Below, one piece after another: positions 25,020-31,746 of a stretch of DNA of 35,037 nucleotides. The DNA lies in contig JBKPNX010000124.1 in NCBI GenBank assembly GCA_046732855.1, forward strand, positions 1-35,037, given 5' to 3'. A program made the position numbers and the translations under genes. The notes under the pieces were generated by a model, which was not told where the DNA came from, made no database searches, and worked only from the letters and a program-made list of their open reading frames with translations. This stretch comes from JBKPNX01 sp046732855. Its GTDB lineage: Bacteria; Pseudomonadota; Alphaproteobacteria; Geminicoccales; Geminicoccaceae. The stretch's first letter is position 1, and each line of letters begins with the position of its first letter.

Positions 25020-26429
25020 TTAGCCCCCGGCCTGCGAGATGCCGCCCGTCGCGGTCTCCGCCGAGCCCGCGGCAGCCATCGGGCGACTGGGGGTCGCGCG
25101 GGGGATCTCGTGCGCCTCAGCGGCCGGTCCTTCGCGCGGCAGATGATAGATGTAGTAGAGACCAAAGGAATAGATCACCGCGTAGACCACGATGTAGCCG
25201 ATCAGCGAGGTCAACACGTCGCTCGTCGTCAGCGTCGGCGTATGGGCGTCGGCGGTGCGCAGCAGGCCATAGACCACCCAGGGCTGACGGCCGACCTCGG
25301 CGGTATACCAACCGGTGATGATGGCGATGAAACCGGCGGGAAAGGCGAGCAACGTGCTCCCCAGGAACCAGCGCGTCGTCTCAAGCCGATCTCGCCAGCG
25401 CAGCAGGTTGCCGAACCAGCTGATCGCGAGCATGACCAGGCCCATGCCGACCATGATGCGAAAGCCGAAGAAGGGGATCGCGATCGGTGGCCGCTGATCC
25501 TTCTGGATCGTGACGATGCCCGGCTCCTGCTCGGTGAAATTGCCGGCGTCGGCGAGGCTGCCCAGATAGGGGACGGAGATCTCGAACCGGTTGCGCTCGT
25601 TGTCCGGATCGGGCCAGGCGAACAAGAGCAGCCGCGCGGGTTGCTCGGTCTGCCAGCGGCCCTCGATCGCGGTGAACTTCGAGGGTTGGTACGTCTCGGT
25701 GTACCGGCCATTGAGATGCCCGAGAACCAGCTGGATCGGGATGAGCACGGCGGCGAGGCCGAGCCCCCAATGCAACATGACGCGACCTTCGCCGACGTGG
25801 ACGTCACGCAAGCGGTACCAGGCGCCAGTCGCGGCCTCGCACATCGCCGTGGTCAGGAAGGCGGCCAAGAGCATGCGCAGCCAGCGGATGTGGAAGACGG
25901 GGCCCCAGATGATCGCCCGCCAGTCGCTCGGCACGAGCTCGCGGTCCACGATCTCGTGGCCGACCGGCACCTGCATCCAGCTGTTATTGGCGAGAATCCA
26001 GAAGGACGACGCCATGGTGCCGAGCGCGACCATGCAGCAGGCCAGGAGGTAGAGCCAGGGCGGCACCCGGTCGCGCCCGAGCAGCATGACGCCGAAGAAG
26101 GTGGCTTCGAGCACAAACCCCGTAAACGCCTCGTAGCCGAGCAGAGGCCCTTGGATCGACCCGGTCTTCTCGGCCAGCACGCTCCAGTTGGTGCCGAACT
26201 GGAACGCCATGACGATGCCCGACACGACGCCCATCCCGAACGACACGGCGAAGACCTTGAGCCAGAAATCGAACAGCCGCCGGTAGACCGGGTTGCCGGT
26301 GGCGAGCGACATGCCCTCGATCGTCGCGAGCCAGGCTGCCAGCCCGATTGTGAACACCGGAAAAATGATGTGGAACGTGACGACGAATGCGAACTGGATT
26401 CGCGACAATAGTACGACGTCCACATCCAT
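25020..26429 (-). CDS. cydA: Cytochrome bd-type quinol oxidase subunit I
   Basis: This 469-residue, roughly nine-helix subunit starts at ATG 26429 behind GGAGGGAGG. It has H20 (haem b595 ligand position), the glutamates of EAFTGFVLEATFFG, a short Q-loop with KFTAIEGRW and WPDPDNERN, GFRIMVG with the haem b558 Met, and TAEVGRQPWVVYGLLRT. The short Q-loop points to the cyanide-insensitive branch. The odd point is residue 185: where homologues have RxxHM, providing the second b558 ligand (His186 in E. coli), this protein reads IRWLRML, an Arg. The enzyme oxidises quinol and reduces oxygen to water. It overlaps nothing but sits 61 bases after the DUF6134-like gene and 4 bases before cydB. Confidence 0.96.
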   Translation of the reverse strand: MDVDVVLLSRIQFAFVVTFHIIFPVFTIGLAAWLATIEGMSLATGNPVYRRLFDFWLKVFAVSFGMGVVSGIVMAFQFGTNWSVLAEKTGSIQGPLLGYEAFTGFVLEATFFGVMLLGRDRVPPWLYLLACCMVALGTMASSFWILANNSWMQVPVGHEIVDRELVPSDWRAIIWGPVFHIRWLRMLLAAFLTTAMCEAATGAWYRLRDVHVGEGRVMLHWGLGLAAVLIPIQLVLGHLNGRYTETYQPSKFTAIEGRWQTEQPARLLLFAWPDPDNERNRFEISVPYLGSLADAGNFTEQEPGIVTIQKDQRPPIAIPFFGFRIMVGMGLVMLAISWFGNLLRWRDRLETTRWFLGSTLLAFPAGFIAIITGWYTAEVGRQPWVVYGLLRTADAHTPTLTTSDVLTSLIGYIVVYAVIYSFGLYYIYHLPREGPAAEAHEIPRATPSRPMAAAGSAETATGGISQAGG

Positions 26430-26490
26430 CGACTTCCGCCTCCCTCCTGGCGAACTGCTCGGCCCAGTTTCGTTCGGGTCTCTGCCCGCC

Positions 26491-27126
26491 CTAAGGATCA
26501 CGCTTGACCAGGACCGTGCGGCCGGCAATCGGCAACTCCGCCATGAGAAAATTCCGGTCCTTCCCGAACCAAACGGTCGCGGCGAAGTCACCCTTGATCG
26601 TGACCCGGTCAGCCGGAATCCTCTTCTTATCCAACTCGACAGTATCGGTTCCCTGCGTCGTGGTCACCTTCAGCAGCTTCAGGTCGACCTCGTTGAACAG
26701 CAGCGAGTGATTGACGATCCCGTAGTGCCAGATCGAGTTCGGAAATGCTTCGATCGGTAAGGTCACCGGCTTCTTGTTGACCTTGCCCGAGTAGTCCTGC
26801 GCTTCGCGCGTGAGCTGCAGTTCGTATTTGGTACCATTGTCGTCGGCCATGCCTTGCAGCTTCTGCAGTTCGCCGGCGCGCCAGGTCTGCGTTAGATCCT
26901 GGGTGAACTCGTACAGCTTGATTTTGAGCATGGACACGGATGCCCGCGCCCGGAGCTCCTCGATCTCGCCGGTTTCGGCCCGGCTGACACGCACGTGGAA
27001 CTGGCCGATCTTCTTCTTGTCCAGGAACACCGAGGCGAAGAACTGCTCCAGCTCGGCGGCCTCGCCGACGGCGCCAAACCCGAAAACAAGCAGGAGCAGG
27101 CCTGCCGCCAGCCGCCAGCCTCTCAT
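26491..27126 (-). CDS. Exported DUF6134-like protein
   Basis: This 211-residue protein has a signal peptide (LAAGLLLLVFGFGAVGEA). The mature domain opens with ASVFLDKKKIGQFHVRVS and is mostly beta: FTQDLTQTW, TKYELQLTREAQDYSG, SIWHYGIVNHSLLFN, PADRVTIKGDFAATVWF. This order (a short 'exported product with conserved I-G-xH', then a WxxG/SIWH block) matches what I remember of DUF6134, whose function is not known. The ATG at 27126 follows GGGAGG. It lies immediately before cydA in the same direction and may share its transcript. It is probably periplasmic; no membrane helix occurs after the signal. Confidence 0.75.
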   Translation of the reverse strand: MRGWRLAAGLLLLVFGFGAVGEAAELEQFFASVFLDKKKIGQFHVRVSRAETGEIEELRARASVSMLKIKLYEFTQDLTQTWRAGELQKLQGMADDNGTKYELQLTREAQDYSGKVNKKPVTLPIEAFPNSIWHYGIVNHSLLFNEVDLKLLKVTTTQGTDTVELDKKRIPADRVTIKGDFAATVWFGKDRNFLMAELPIAGRTVLVKRDP

Positions 27127-27260
27127 GTGGAGCCTCCCTCGTCCTTATTCGATTCTTCGAAACCAGACGGAGGACGCCGTGCCGCACCGGACCGAGCCCG
27201 GCCGCTCCATGGTGAAGCGCCCCCCAAGAAGCGCTCACCTCGGTCTGCGACGCATCCGGC

Positions 27261-27300
27261 GACGCTGGCCGCCTGGATCGGCGGGAACTCGGTCAAGGTC
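27261..27300 (-). pseudogene. Relic of an arylsulfatase 3' end (short)
   Basis: On the minus strand this stretch reads TEFPPIQAAS, like the KEFPPLQAPA segment near the C-terminus of the arylsulfatase at 33265-34977. Of 21 bases at 27270-27290, 20 are identical to that gene by eye. Nothing else of a sulfatase is left nearby, and the surrounding gap (27127-27321) has no other gene. The match is short, so a chance resemblance is possible, but a much longer relic of the same region at 30599-30714 makes common origin plausible. Confidence 0.45.
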
Positions 27301-27321
27301 CAGGCGGCGTTGGCGACCGTG

Positions 27322-27555
27322 CTATCTGCGAGCGCCGCCGCCTCCGCCGCCTCCGCCCATCCGTTGGTTTTCGTCCTGCTGCTCTTCCATCTGGCGCATC
27401 TGGTCGGCCTCATGCGTTGGCGAATCGATCACGCCGCCGCCCGTGTCGTTGGGTTCGGGCGTGATGTCGCTGCAGCCGGCAGCGAACCCGGCCACGGCGC
27501 TCGCCACGAGGACGCCGCAGCACACTCGCTTCAGTCTTGTGGTATCACCGGACAT
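27322..27555 (-). CDS. Small lipoprotein of unknown function
   Basis: This is a 77-residue predicted lipoprotein: basic N-terminus, hydrophobic VLVASAVAGFAAG, and lipobox AAGC with Cys28. The mature part of about 50 residues has DITPEPNDTGGG, an acidic Gln/Glu-rich helix (HEADQMRQMEEQQDENQ), and ends in a run of eight glycines and GARR. No domain is recognised. ATG 27555 is preceded by AAGGAGA at a suitable distance. The Gly-rich end and Q/E helix resemble features of the neighbouring Gly-rich protein (27701-28696), which suggests the two were assembled from similar low-complexity material or interact; that is inference. A hairpin repeat (27585-27640) lies just upstream. Confidence 0.75.
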   Translation of the reverse strand: MSGDTTRLKRVCCGVLVASAVAGFAAGCSDITPEPNDTGGGVIDSPTHEADQMRQMEEQQDENQRMGGGGGGGGARR

Positions 27556-27584
27556 GGAGCTTCTCCTTTCAGCTTGAGAGGGCC

Positions 27585-27640
27585 GGGCGCCCGTTTGCCG
27601 GAACGCTCGCCCGGCGACGCCACGCCCGTCGGTTACAGCT
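27585..27640. repeat. Hairpin repeat, copy D
   Basis: This is the most diverged of the four copies. It retains GGGCGCCCGTTTGCCGG, a shifted CGCCCGGCGACGCC arm and GCCCGTCGGTTACAGCT, but lacks the CGCTCGCGTG end. It lies between the Gly-rich protein gene and the small lipoprotein, upstream of the ribosome site of the latter. Confidence 0.6.
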
Positions 27641-27700
27641 GGTGTCGACGGAGCGTGAGACGTGGCCTTGAGCGCAGTCATGAGCGCTGCCTCCCCCGGC

Positions 27701-28696
27701 TCAGGCCGGTTGCGGTACAATGCGGTACGCGACGGCGCTCCCCTGATACACCGGGCTGTAATAGACGCCGCCGGATTGGAAGTAGACGCGGTCGCCGTAG
27801 GTCTTAGCCTGCGCGCCCGGCGGCAGGTTCGGCACGGTAGCGCCGAACGGCGGCGGTGCCACCTGGTAGCCGTCGCCGCTCCGGGAGTAGAAGATTCCAT
27901 CACAATCGGCGATGCCGCGTCCGTTCGCATAGACGGTGTCGCATCCACCCGGCAGGGACGGCATGACCGCGGCCCCACTCGGGGGCGGGACCACGACATA
28001 GCCGTTGCCCTGGGGCTGCAAATAGTTGCCGCCCACCTCATAGTAAGTCGTGCCGCCCACCGGGACCGCCCTGGCCTCGGCCGGGAGGGCCGTGAGCGTC
28101 TCGCCCAGGGCGAGGCCGGCGGCGGAGCCGATCGCCGCCCCGGCAAGACCGGCGCCCCAGCCGCCACCGCCATAGTAGCCGTGCCAGTTGTTGTTCCAGT
28201 CCTTGTACTGGTTGTGCTCCCAGTCCTGCTGACTTTGCTGCATGTTCTCCGCCGTGTTCTCCCGGCTGGACTGCATCTGCTCGGCAGTCGATTCCCGGCT
28301 GGAGGTCAGCTCGTCCTGATGCTCCTGCCGAGATTGCTGCATCGAGCTGAGATTGTCGTAATTCAGCTGCTGCCGCGCGAGGTCCTGGCTGTTGTCCTGC
28401 CGCTGCCATTCCGAGGCGCCGCCGTCCTGGTGATCCCAGCCGGCATGGGAGACGCTGCCGTAGCCGCCGTTGCCGAAGCCACCGCCCGTGCGCGAGGCGA
28501 AGTCGTCCCCGCCGCGGAAGCGGTCGAATCCGCCGCCAAAGCCGCCGCCGCGAAAACCCCCGCCGAACCCGCCGCCAAAGCCGCCGAAGCGCCCCCAAGC
28601 CCCGCATTCGGGTGCATGGGCGGCCACCGCCAGGAACACCGCAAGCCCGATGGCGCTGCGAACCGCAAACCGGCGCCTACTAGCTGCCCTGCACAT
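27701..28696 (-). CDS. Exported Gly-rich, DUF6515-like protein
   Basis: This is a 331-residue protein with a signal peptide (LAVFLAVAAHA). Residues about 34-62 are almost all Gly, Phe and Arg (FGGGFGGGF pattern). Residues about 95-165 form a polar, Gln/Ser/Glu-rich helix containing two tandem 11-residue units (SSRESTAEQMQ / SSRENTAENMQ). Then comes a glycine-rich hydrophobic hinge (GAGLAGAAIGSAAGLALGE), and the C-terminal part has three spaced repeats built on GTTYYEVGGNYLQP, GIFYSRSGDGYQV and RVYFQSGGVYYSP, the tyrosine-rich pattern of DUF6515. The role is unknown, probably an envelope or surface protein. Its ATG at 28696 lies four bases after the DUF2092 stop (TGATGCCATG), with GGGAGG inside the end of that gene. 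Confidence 0.83.
   Translation of the reverse strand: MCRAASRRRFAVRSAIGLAVFLAVAAHAPECGAWGRFGGFGGGFGGGFRGGGFGGGFDRFRGGDDFASRTGGGFGNGGYGSVSHAGWDHQDGGASEWQRQDNSQDLARQQLNYDNLSSMQQSRQEHQDELTSSRESTAEQMQSSRENTAENMQQSQQDWEHNQYKDWNNNWHGYYGGGGWGAGLAGAAIGSAAGLALGETLTALPAEARAVPVGGTTYYEVGGNYLQPQGNGYVVVPPPSGAAVMPSLPGGCDTVYANGRGIADCDGIFYSRSGDGYQVAPPPFGATVPNLPPGAQAKTYGDRVYFQSGGVYYSPVYQGSAVAYRIVPQPA
28241..28306 (-). repeat. Tandem 33-base repeat inside the Gly-rich gene
   Basis: Two adjacent 33-base units (28241-28273 and 28274-28306) share TTCCCGGCTGGA-type ends and encode SSRE(S/N)TAE(Q/N)MQ. They lengthen a polar helix by whole turns and keep the frame. Confidence 0.7.
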
Positions 28697-28700
28697 GGCA

Positions 28701-29489
28701 TCAACCTCCCTTCTTCACTTGGGCGGGGCGCTGTTCGAACTCGATCCTGGCCGCATCGGACGGCAGCTCGACCCGAAACAGGGCCGGGGCGACCGGGGTC
28801 GCGAAGTCCCAGTTCTTCAGCGTCGCGGAGTATTGCGGCTCGCCGGGGCGTATCTTGTAATTGATCAGGAGCTTGCGCGGCACCCAGGCCGCCCCGTCCT
28901 CCACCCAGATCTGCCAGTCGACGGTTTCCTGGACGAACGCCAGATGCTGGACCGCCACGCCGTCGATCTCGCTGCGCCCGACATAGATCCCGATATCCAC
29001 GTTGGCCCGCACGGTGCTGTACGGGTCGTCCACCAGTAGGTCGCTGAGCGGCGGCACGAAGCCGAGCTGGGCGAACAGGCCGGCCAGCATCGCGCCGACC
29101 GTGGCCGGAGCTGGCGCATCGGCGTAGAAGCCGGTCTGCGGGTCGAACAGGGTAACTCGCTTGCCGTCGTACCAGAAAGTGCGGCTGCCGAGCGGACCGC
29201 TCTGCTCGACGTACAGCCCGTCCGGACGGCTCAGCGCGATCCTGGTTGCGGCCTGATGCTGCAGCTTCTGTCCGGAGGGCAGCACCTCATCCATGGCCAC
29301 CTCGGCCTCGAACGTGAAGTGCGGCGACTTGGCCAGATAGTCGCTCATCTGCCGTAGGATCTGATCGGCGCGCGGGTCGATCACGGCGACTGGCCGTTCC
29401 TGCGCCGCGGCGGGCGACACCCCGGCCACGGTTGCCGCGAGCGCAATCGGTATCGCGGCTGCCAGCAGTCGTTTCAATGACGCTTTCAT
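28701..29489 (-). CDS. DUF2092 periplasmic protein
   Basis: This 262-residue exported protein has a signal peptide (LLAAAIPIALAATVA...PAAAQ) that is nearly the same as that of the unrelated arylsulfatase at 33265-34977. The mature domain matches DUF2092: DPRADQILRQMSDYLAKSPHFTFEAEV, the RPDGLYVEQSG strand, RTFWYDGKRVTLFDPQTGFYA, PLSDLLVDDPYSTV, and DWQIWVEDGAAWVPRKL. The fold is probably related to LolA/LolB-type lipoprotein carriers, an empty half-barrel that binds lipid, but no carrier role is shown. The ATG at 29489 follows AGGAGAGG. It is transcribed with the Gly-rich gene downstream, with a four-base gap. Confidence 0.9.
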   Translation of the reverse strand: MKASLKRLLAAAIPIALAATVAGVSPAAAQERPVAVIDPRADQILRQMSDYLAKSPHFTFEAEVAMDEVLPSGQKLQHQAATRIALSRPDGLYVEQSGPLGSRTFWYDGKRVTLFDPQTGFYADAPAPATVGAMLAGLFAQLGFVPPLSDLLVDDPYSTVRANVDIGIYVGRSEIDGVAVQHLAFVQETVDWQIWVEDGAAWVPRKLLINYKIRPGEPQYSATLKNWDFATPVAPALFRVELPSDAARIEFEQRPAQVKKGG

Positions 29490-29534
29490 CTGCCTCTCCT
29501 CGTTCTAAGCGGCCGTCCCTGCCCGACCGCTTGC

Positions 29535-30459
29535 CTAGAAGCGGTAGCCCGCGCCAATCCCGCCGTTGATGATCCCCTTGTCAAAATCGTTGCGGAAGTC
29601 GTGGTCGTAGGCAGCCTGAGCGTAGAGGAACACGTCGCGCGCGACGTCAAATCTCACGCCGATCTCGGGGCCGACGATCCCGCCGTCCTGGACGCCCTTG
29701 CCGCTGATGTAGCCAATCTTAGGACCGATGAAGGGGTGCCAGGCGCCGAGGTTCCACTGATGGCTGACGCCCAGCGCCGCCCGGCCGCCCCACCCGTCGT
29801 CGCTGCTCGTGCCGATGGTGTTGAAGCCGACCAGATCGCCATAAAGCGACCAATTCGAGGTCAGCGCATAGTCAAGCCTGAGCTCTGGACCGACCAGGTC
29901 GCTTGATTTGTTCTGGCCCCCTGAGTTGGTCTCCTTCAGATTGTGCCCGTACCATGGTCCTAGCGAAAGCGCCCACTTCGGCGGCGACCGGCGGTGGCGC
30001 AGGCGGGGCGGCCGCGCGCTCGGAGAAATCGATCGCGACGTAGCGGTTGCGCGCCTCGGGAACCCCCTGGGGGGTCGGCACGATCGGCGCGTTCTCGCCT
30101 TCGGCGCTGACCGTGATCGCCGAAGCCGGGACGCCCAGACGCTCCAGCTCGGTGCGCACGGCATCGGCGCGCCGGCGCGATAGCTCCTCATTGTAGGCCG
30201 GCGACCCCGTGCGGTCGGCGTTGCCGACGAGCGAGATATGGGTGGACCCCGCCCTCTTGAACGACTCGGCGGCCTCCGCCACGACCTCGCGCGCATCGGG
30301 CCGGAGATCCGACCGGTTGAAGTCGAAGAAGACCCAGTAGCGACCCGGCTCCGTCTGCTGGGAGACTGCGCTCGTTGGGGGTGGTCCAGGGGGCTGCTGC
30401 GCCAGCGCCGCCGGCGCGGCGAGCGCGAGGCCGGCGATTCCGAACATCAGCATGCGCAT
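29535..30459 (-). pseudogene. OmpA-domain/beta-barrel fusion, frameshifted
   Basis: From ATG 30459 (GGGAG eight bases upstream) the frame encodes a signal peptide (LALAAPAALAQ), then an OmpA-type peptidoglycan-binding domain at 41-146: YWVFFDFNRSDLRPDA, GNADRTGSPAYNEELSRRRADAV and GENAPIVPTPQGV. It then runs into a Pro/Ala linker. At about 29975-29985 the frame must skip one base to continue as KWALSLGPWYGHN and a small barrel whose last strand ends GYRF. In the current frame translation instead runs on to 29872. The order (OmpA domain first, barrel last) is the reverse of E. coli OmpA. Intact, it would have about 307 residues. An extra base (mutation or sequencing error) explains the break. 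Confidence 0.8.
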
Positions 30460-30526
30460 GTTGGTCACTCCCATTCGGTGGTTATCCGAACGCCTGCCAT
30501 CCTCGACGCCTGCTTCGTCACGGGCT

Positions 30527-30598
30527 GGGCGCCCCGTTGCCGGGGGCGCCCGCCGGGCGACGTCGCGCCCGTCTGTTGCAGCCAATCGCTCGCGTGCG
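30527..30598. repeat. Hairpin repeat, copy B
   Basis: This copy is about 90% identical by eye to copy A (33211-33281). It contains GGGCGCCCCGTTGCC, GCCGGGCGACGTCGCGCCC, GTCTGTTGCAGC and CGCTCGCGTGCG. It lies exactly at the 3' end of the sulfatase-like relic, in the same position as copy A relative to the intact sulfatase, so relic and repeat were copied together. Confidence 0.8.
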
Positions 30599-30862
30599 CT
30601 TCTTCTTCATCTGGTCCAGGATTCTCTCAAGAGTAGATCGCCGGCGCTTGGACCGGTAGAAACTCCACACGGCTCGAGCTCCTTCAACCACAATTGCTGG
30701 CCGATCGGCAGCATGCTCCCGTCGTTCCTGATGCTAGTCACGAACCAGCCGCGCTGCTTGGCCTCGTCCGGCAGGGCCTGGGAGAAGGTGCCGACTTTGG
30801 TGTCCTGCGGGCCGTTCGCCAGGCCGAGCGCACTCGCGCTCGTCGTCGTGCGGCACGTTCGG
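30599..30862 (-). pseudogene. Chimeric relic: HAD phosphatase tail joined to sulfatase tail
   Basis: Read on the minus strand, 30862-30715 matches the C-terminus of the HAD phosphatase: HDDERE, then after a frame change TKVGTFSQALPDEAKQRGW, against SKVGTFSQALADEAKQKGW in the intact gene. At 30714 the sequence switches without a gap to MLPIGQQLWLKELE, the C-terminal region of the arylsulfatase at 33265-34977. It then continues, with further frame shifts and a TGA, through EFLPVQAPA and ILDQMKK. Neither part is functional. The join shows that a deletion or recombination fused two neighbouring genes of this island type, keeping only their 3' ends. Confidence 0.85.
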
Positions 30863-30893
30863 GCACTCGCGCGTATCATGACACCGGCCATTC

Positions 30894-31259
30894 TTAGAGG
30901 CGAAACCAGGGCATGGTGAGGTAAACGCAAGCGATCATCGCGAGCAGCGGTGTGAGCCACAGCCAACCCGGCCAGAACGCTCGCCACCAGCGATCAGGCA
31001 GGAGCGCAGCGCCCAGGCCGATCACCAGAGCGCCGACCGCGGCCGAGGCGGTCCACCCATACCACCACATCTGTGGCGCAAGGAAAGCCATCGCGGGAGC
31101 GACGACATCGCGCGAACGGTGCATGCCGGCAAGGACGATGCCTTGGGCGGGATAGACGGTGAACAGCGCGAGGTCCCACGCACGCGCTGCCACGAAGAGG
31201 AGCGGGAACGCAGTGCCGTAGGCAAAGGCGAACCGGCGGAATGAGAGAGCGGGCGTCAC
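30894..31259 (-). CDS. Small membrane protein, unknown function
   Basis: This 121-residue protein starts at GTG 31259, which overlaps the TGA of the preceding membrane-protein gene (GTGA), so its translation is coupled. It has about four hydrophobic segments: FAYGTAFPLLFVAARAWDL, VVAPAMAFLAPQMWWYGW, AVGALVIGLGAALLP and GWLWLTPLLAMIACVYLTM. The loops carry HRSRD and several Trp residues. I do not recognise a family. With its partner (31256-31720) and the phosphoesterase upstream it forms a tight three-gene group, which suggests a membrane module linked to the exported phosphoesterase; this is inference from spacing only. Confidence 0.78.
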   Translation of the reverse strand: MTPALSFRRFAFAYGTAFPLLFVAARAWDLALFTVYPAQGIVLAGMHRSRDVVAPAMAFLAPQMWWYGWTASAAVGALVIGLGAALLPDRWWRAFWPGWLWLTPLLAMIACVYLTMPWFRL

Positions 31260-31720
31260 GCCGCGAAACCCAAGATGTTGTTCATGACGTGACCGATGAG
31301 AAAACCCCACCACACGACGAAAGCGAGGATGGCGGTCAGGGCCGCAGCCGTTCGCCCGGGCTCATTGACGATCGGCCGACGCCAGCTGACCCAGTAGGCC
31401 GGCAGCAAGCCCAGGCCTATGGCGACGAAATCTTCCTTGAGATCGAACAGACCCATCGCCCGCCAATGATGATCGCGTTCCAGCGTCGGCTGGATATCGA
31501 GCTTGAAGGACAGATAGATGACGGCGCCCAGCAGCGCGGCAGCCACGTACAGGACCACGATGGCGTTGGCGAACGCGGCTGGGCGCACCGCACGGAAGCG
31601 GTTGAAGAAGGCATGCGGACCGGCCCGGGATGGTGTCCATGCCGCCAAGGTCTGGTGCGTGATCGCGCCGAGCAGCGCGACCGCCACCAGACCGTGGAGG
31701 ATCAGAAGCGCCGTCGCCAT
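31256..31720 (-). CDS. Membrane protein with His-bearing helices, unknown function
   Basis: This is a 154-residue integral membrane protein with four likely helices: LLILHGLVAVALLGAITH, AAFANAIVVLYVAAALLGAVIYL, DFVAIGLGLLPAYWVSW, and AAALTAILAFVVWWGFLIGHVMN. Histidines occur within or at the ends of the first and last helices (H9, H22, H146 region) and in a HHW loop, an arrangement that could hold a haem or metal, though no known motif is matched. The start ATG at 31720 lies 26 bases downstream of the phosphoesterase stop. Its TGA overlaps the next gene's GTG. Confidence 0.78.
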   Translation of the reverse strand: MATALLILHGLVAVALLGAITHQTLAAWTPSRAGPHAFFNRFRAVRPAAFANAIVVLYVAAALLGAVIYLSFKLDIQPTLERDHHWRAMGLFDLKEDFVAIGLGLLPAYWVSWRRPIVNEPGRTAAALTAILAFVVWWGFLIGHVMNNILGFAA

Positions 31721-31746
31721 ACGCTGCGCTCAGCCGTTCGCCAGAT

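Noticed and set aside
27322..28173. Minus-strand frame of 283 codons ending in the small lipoprotein
   Set aside because: Its first 200 codons are out-of-frame reading of the Gly-rich gene. Only the last 77 codons, with their own ribosome site and lipobox, are real.
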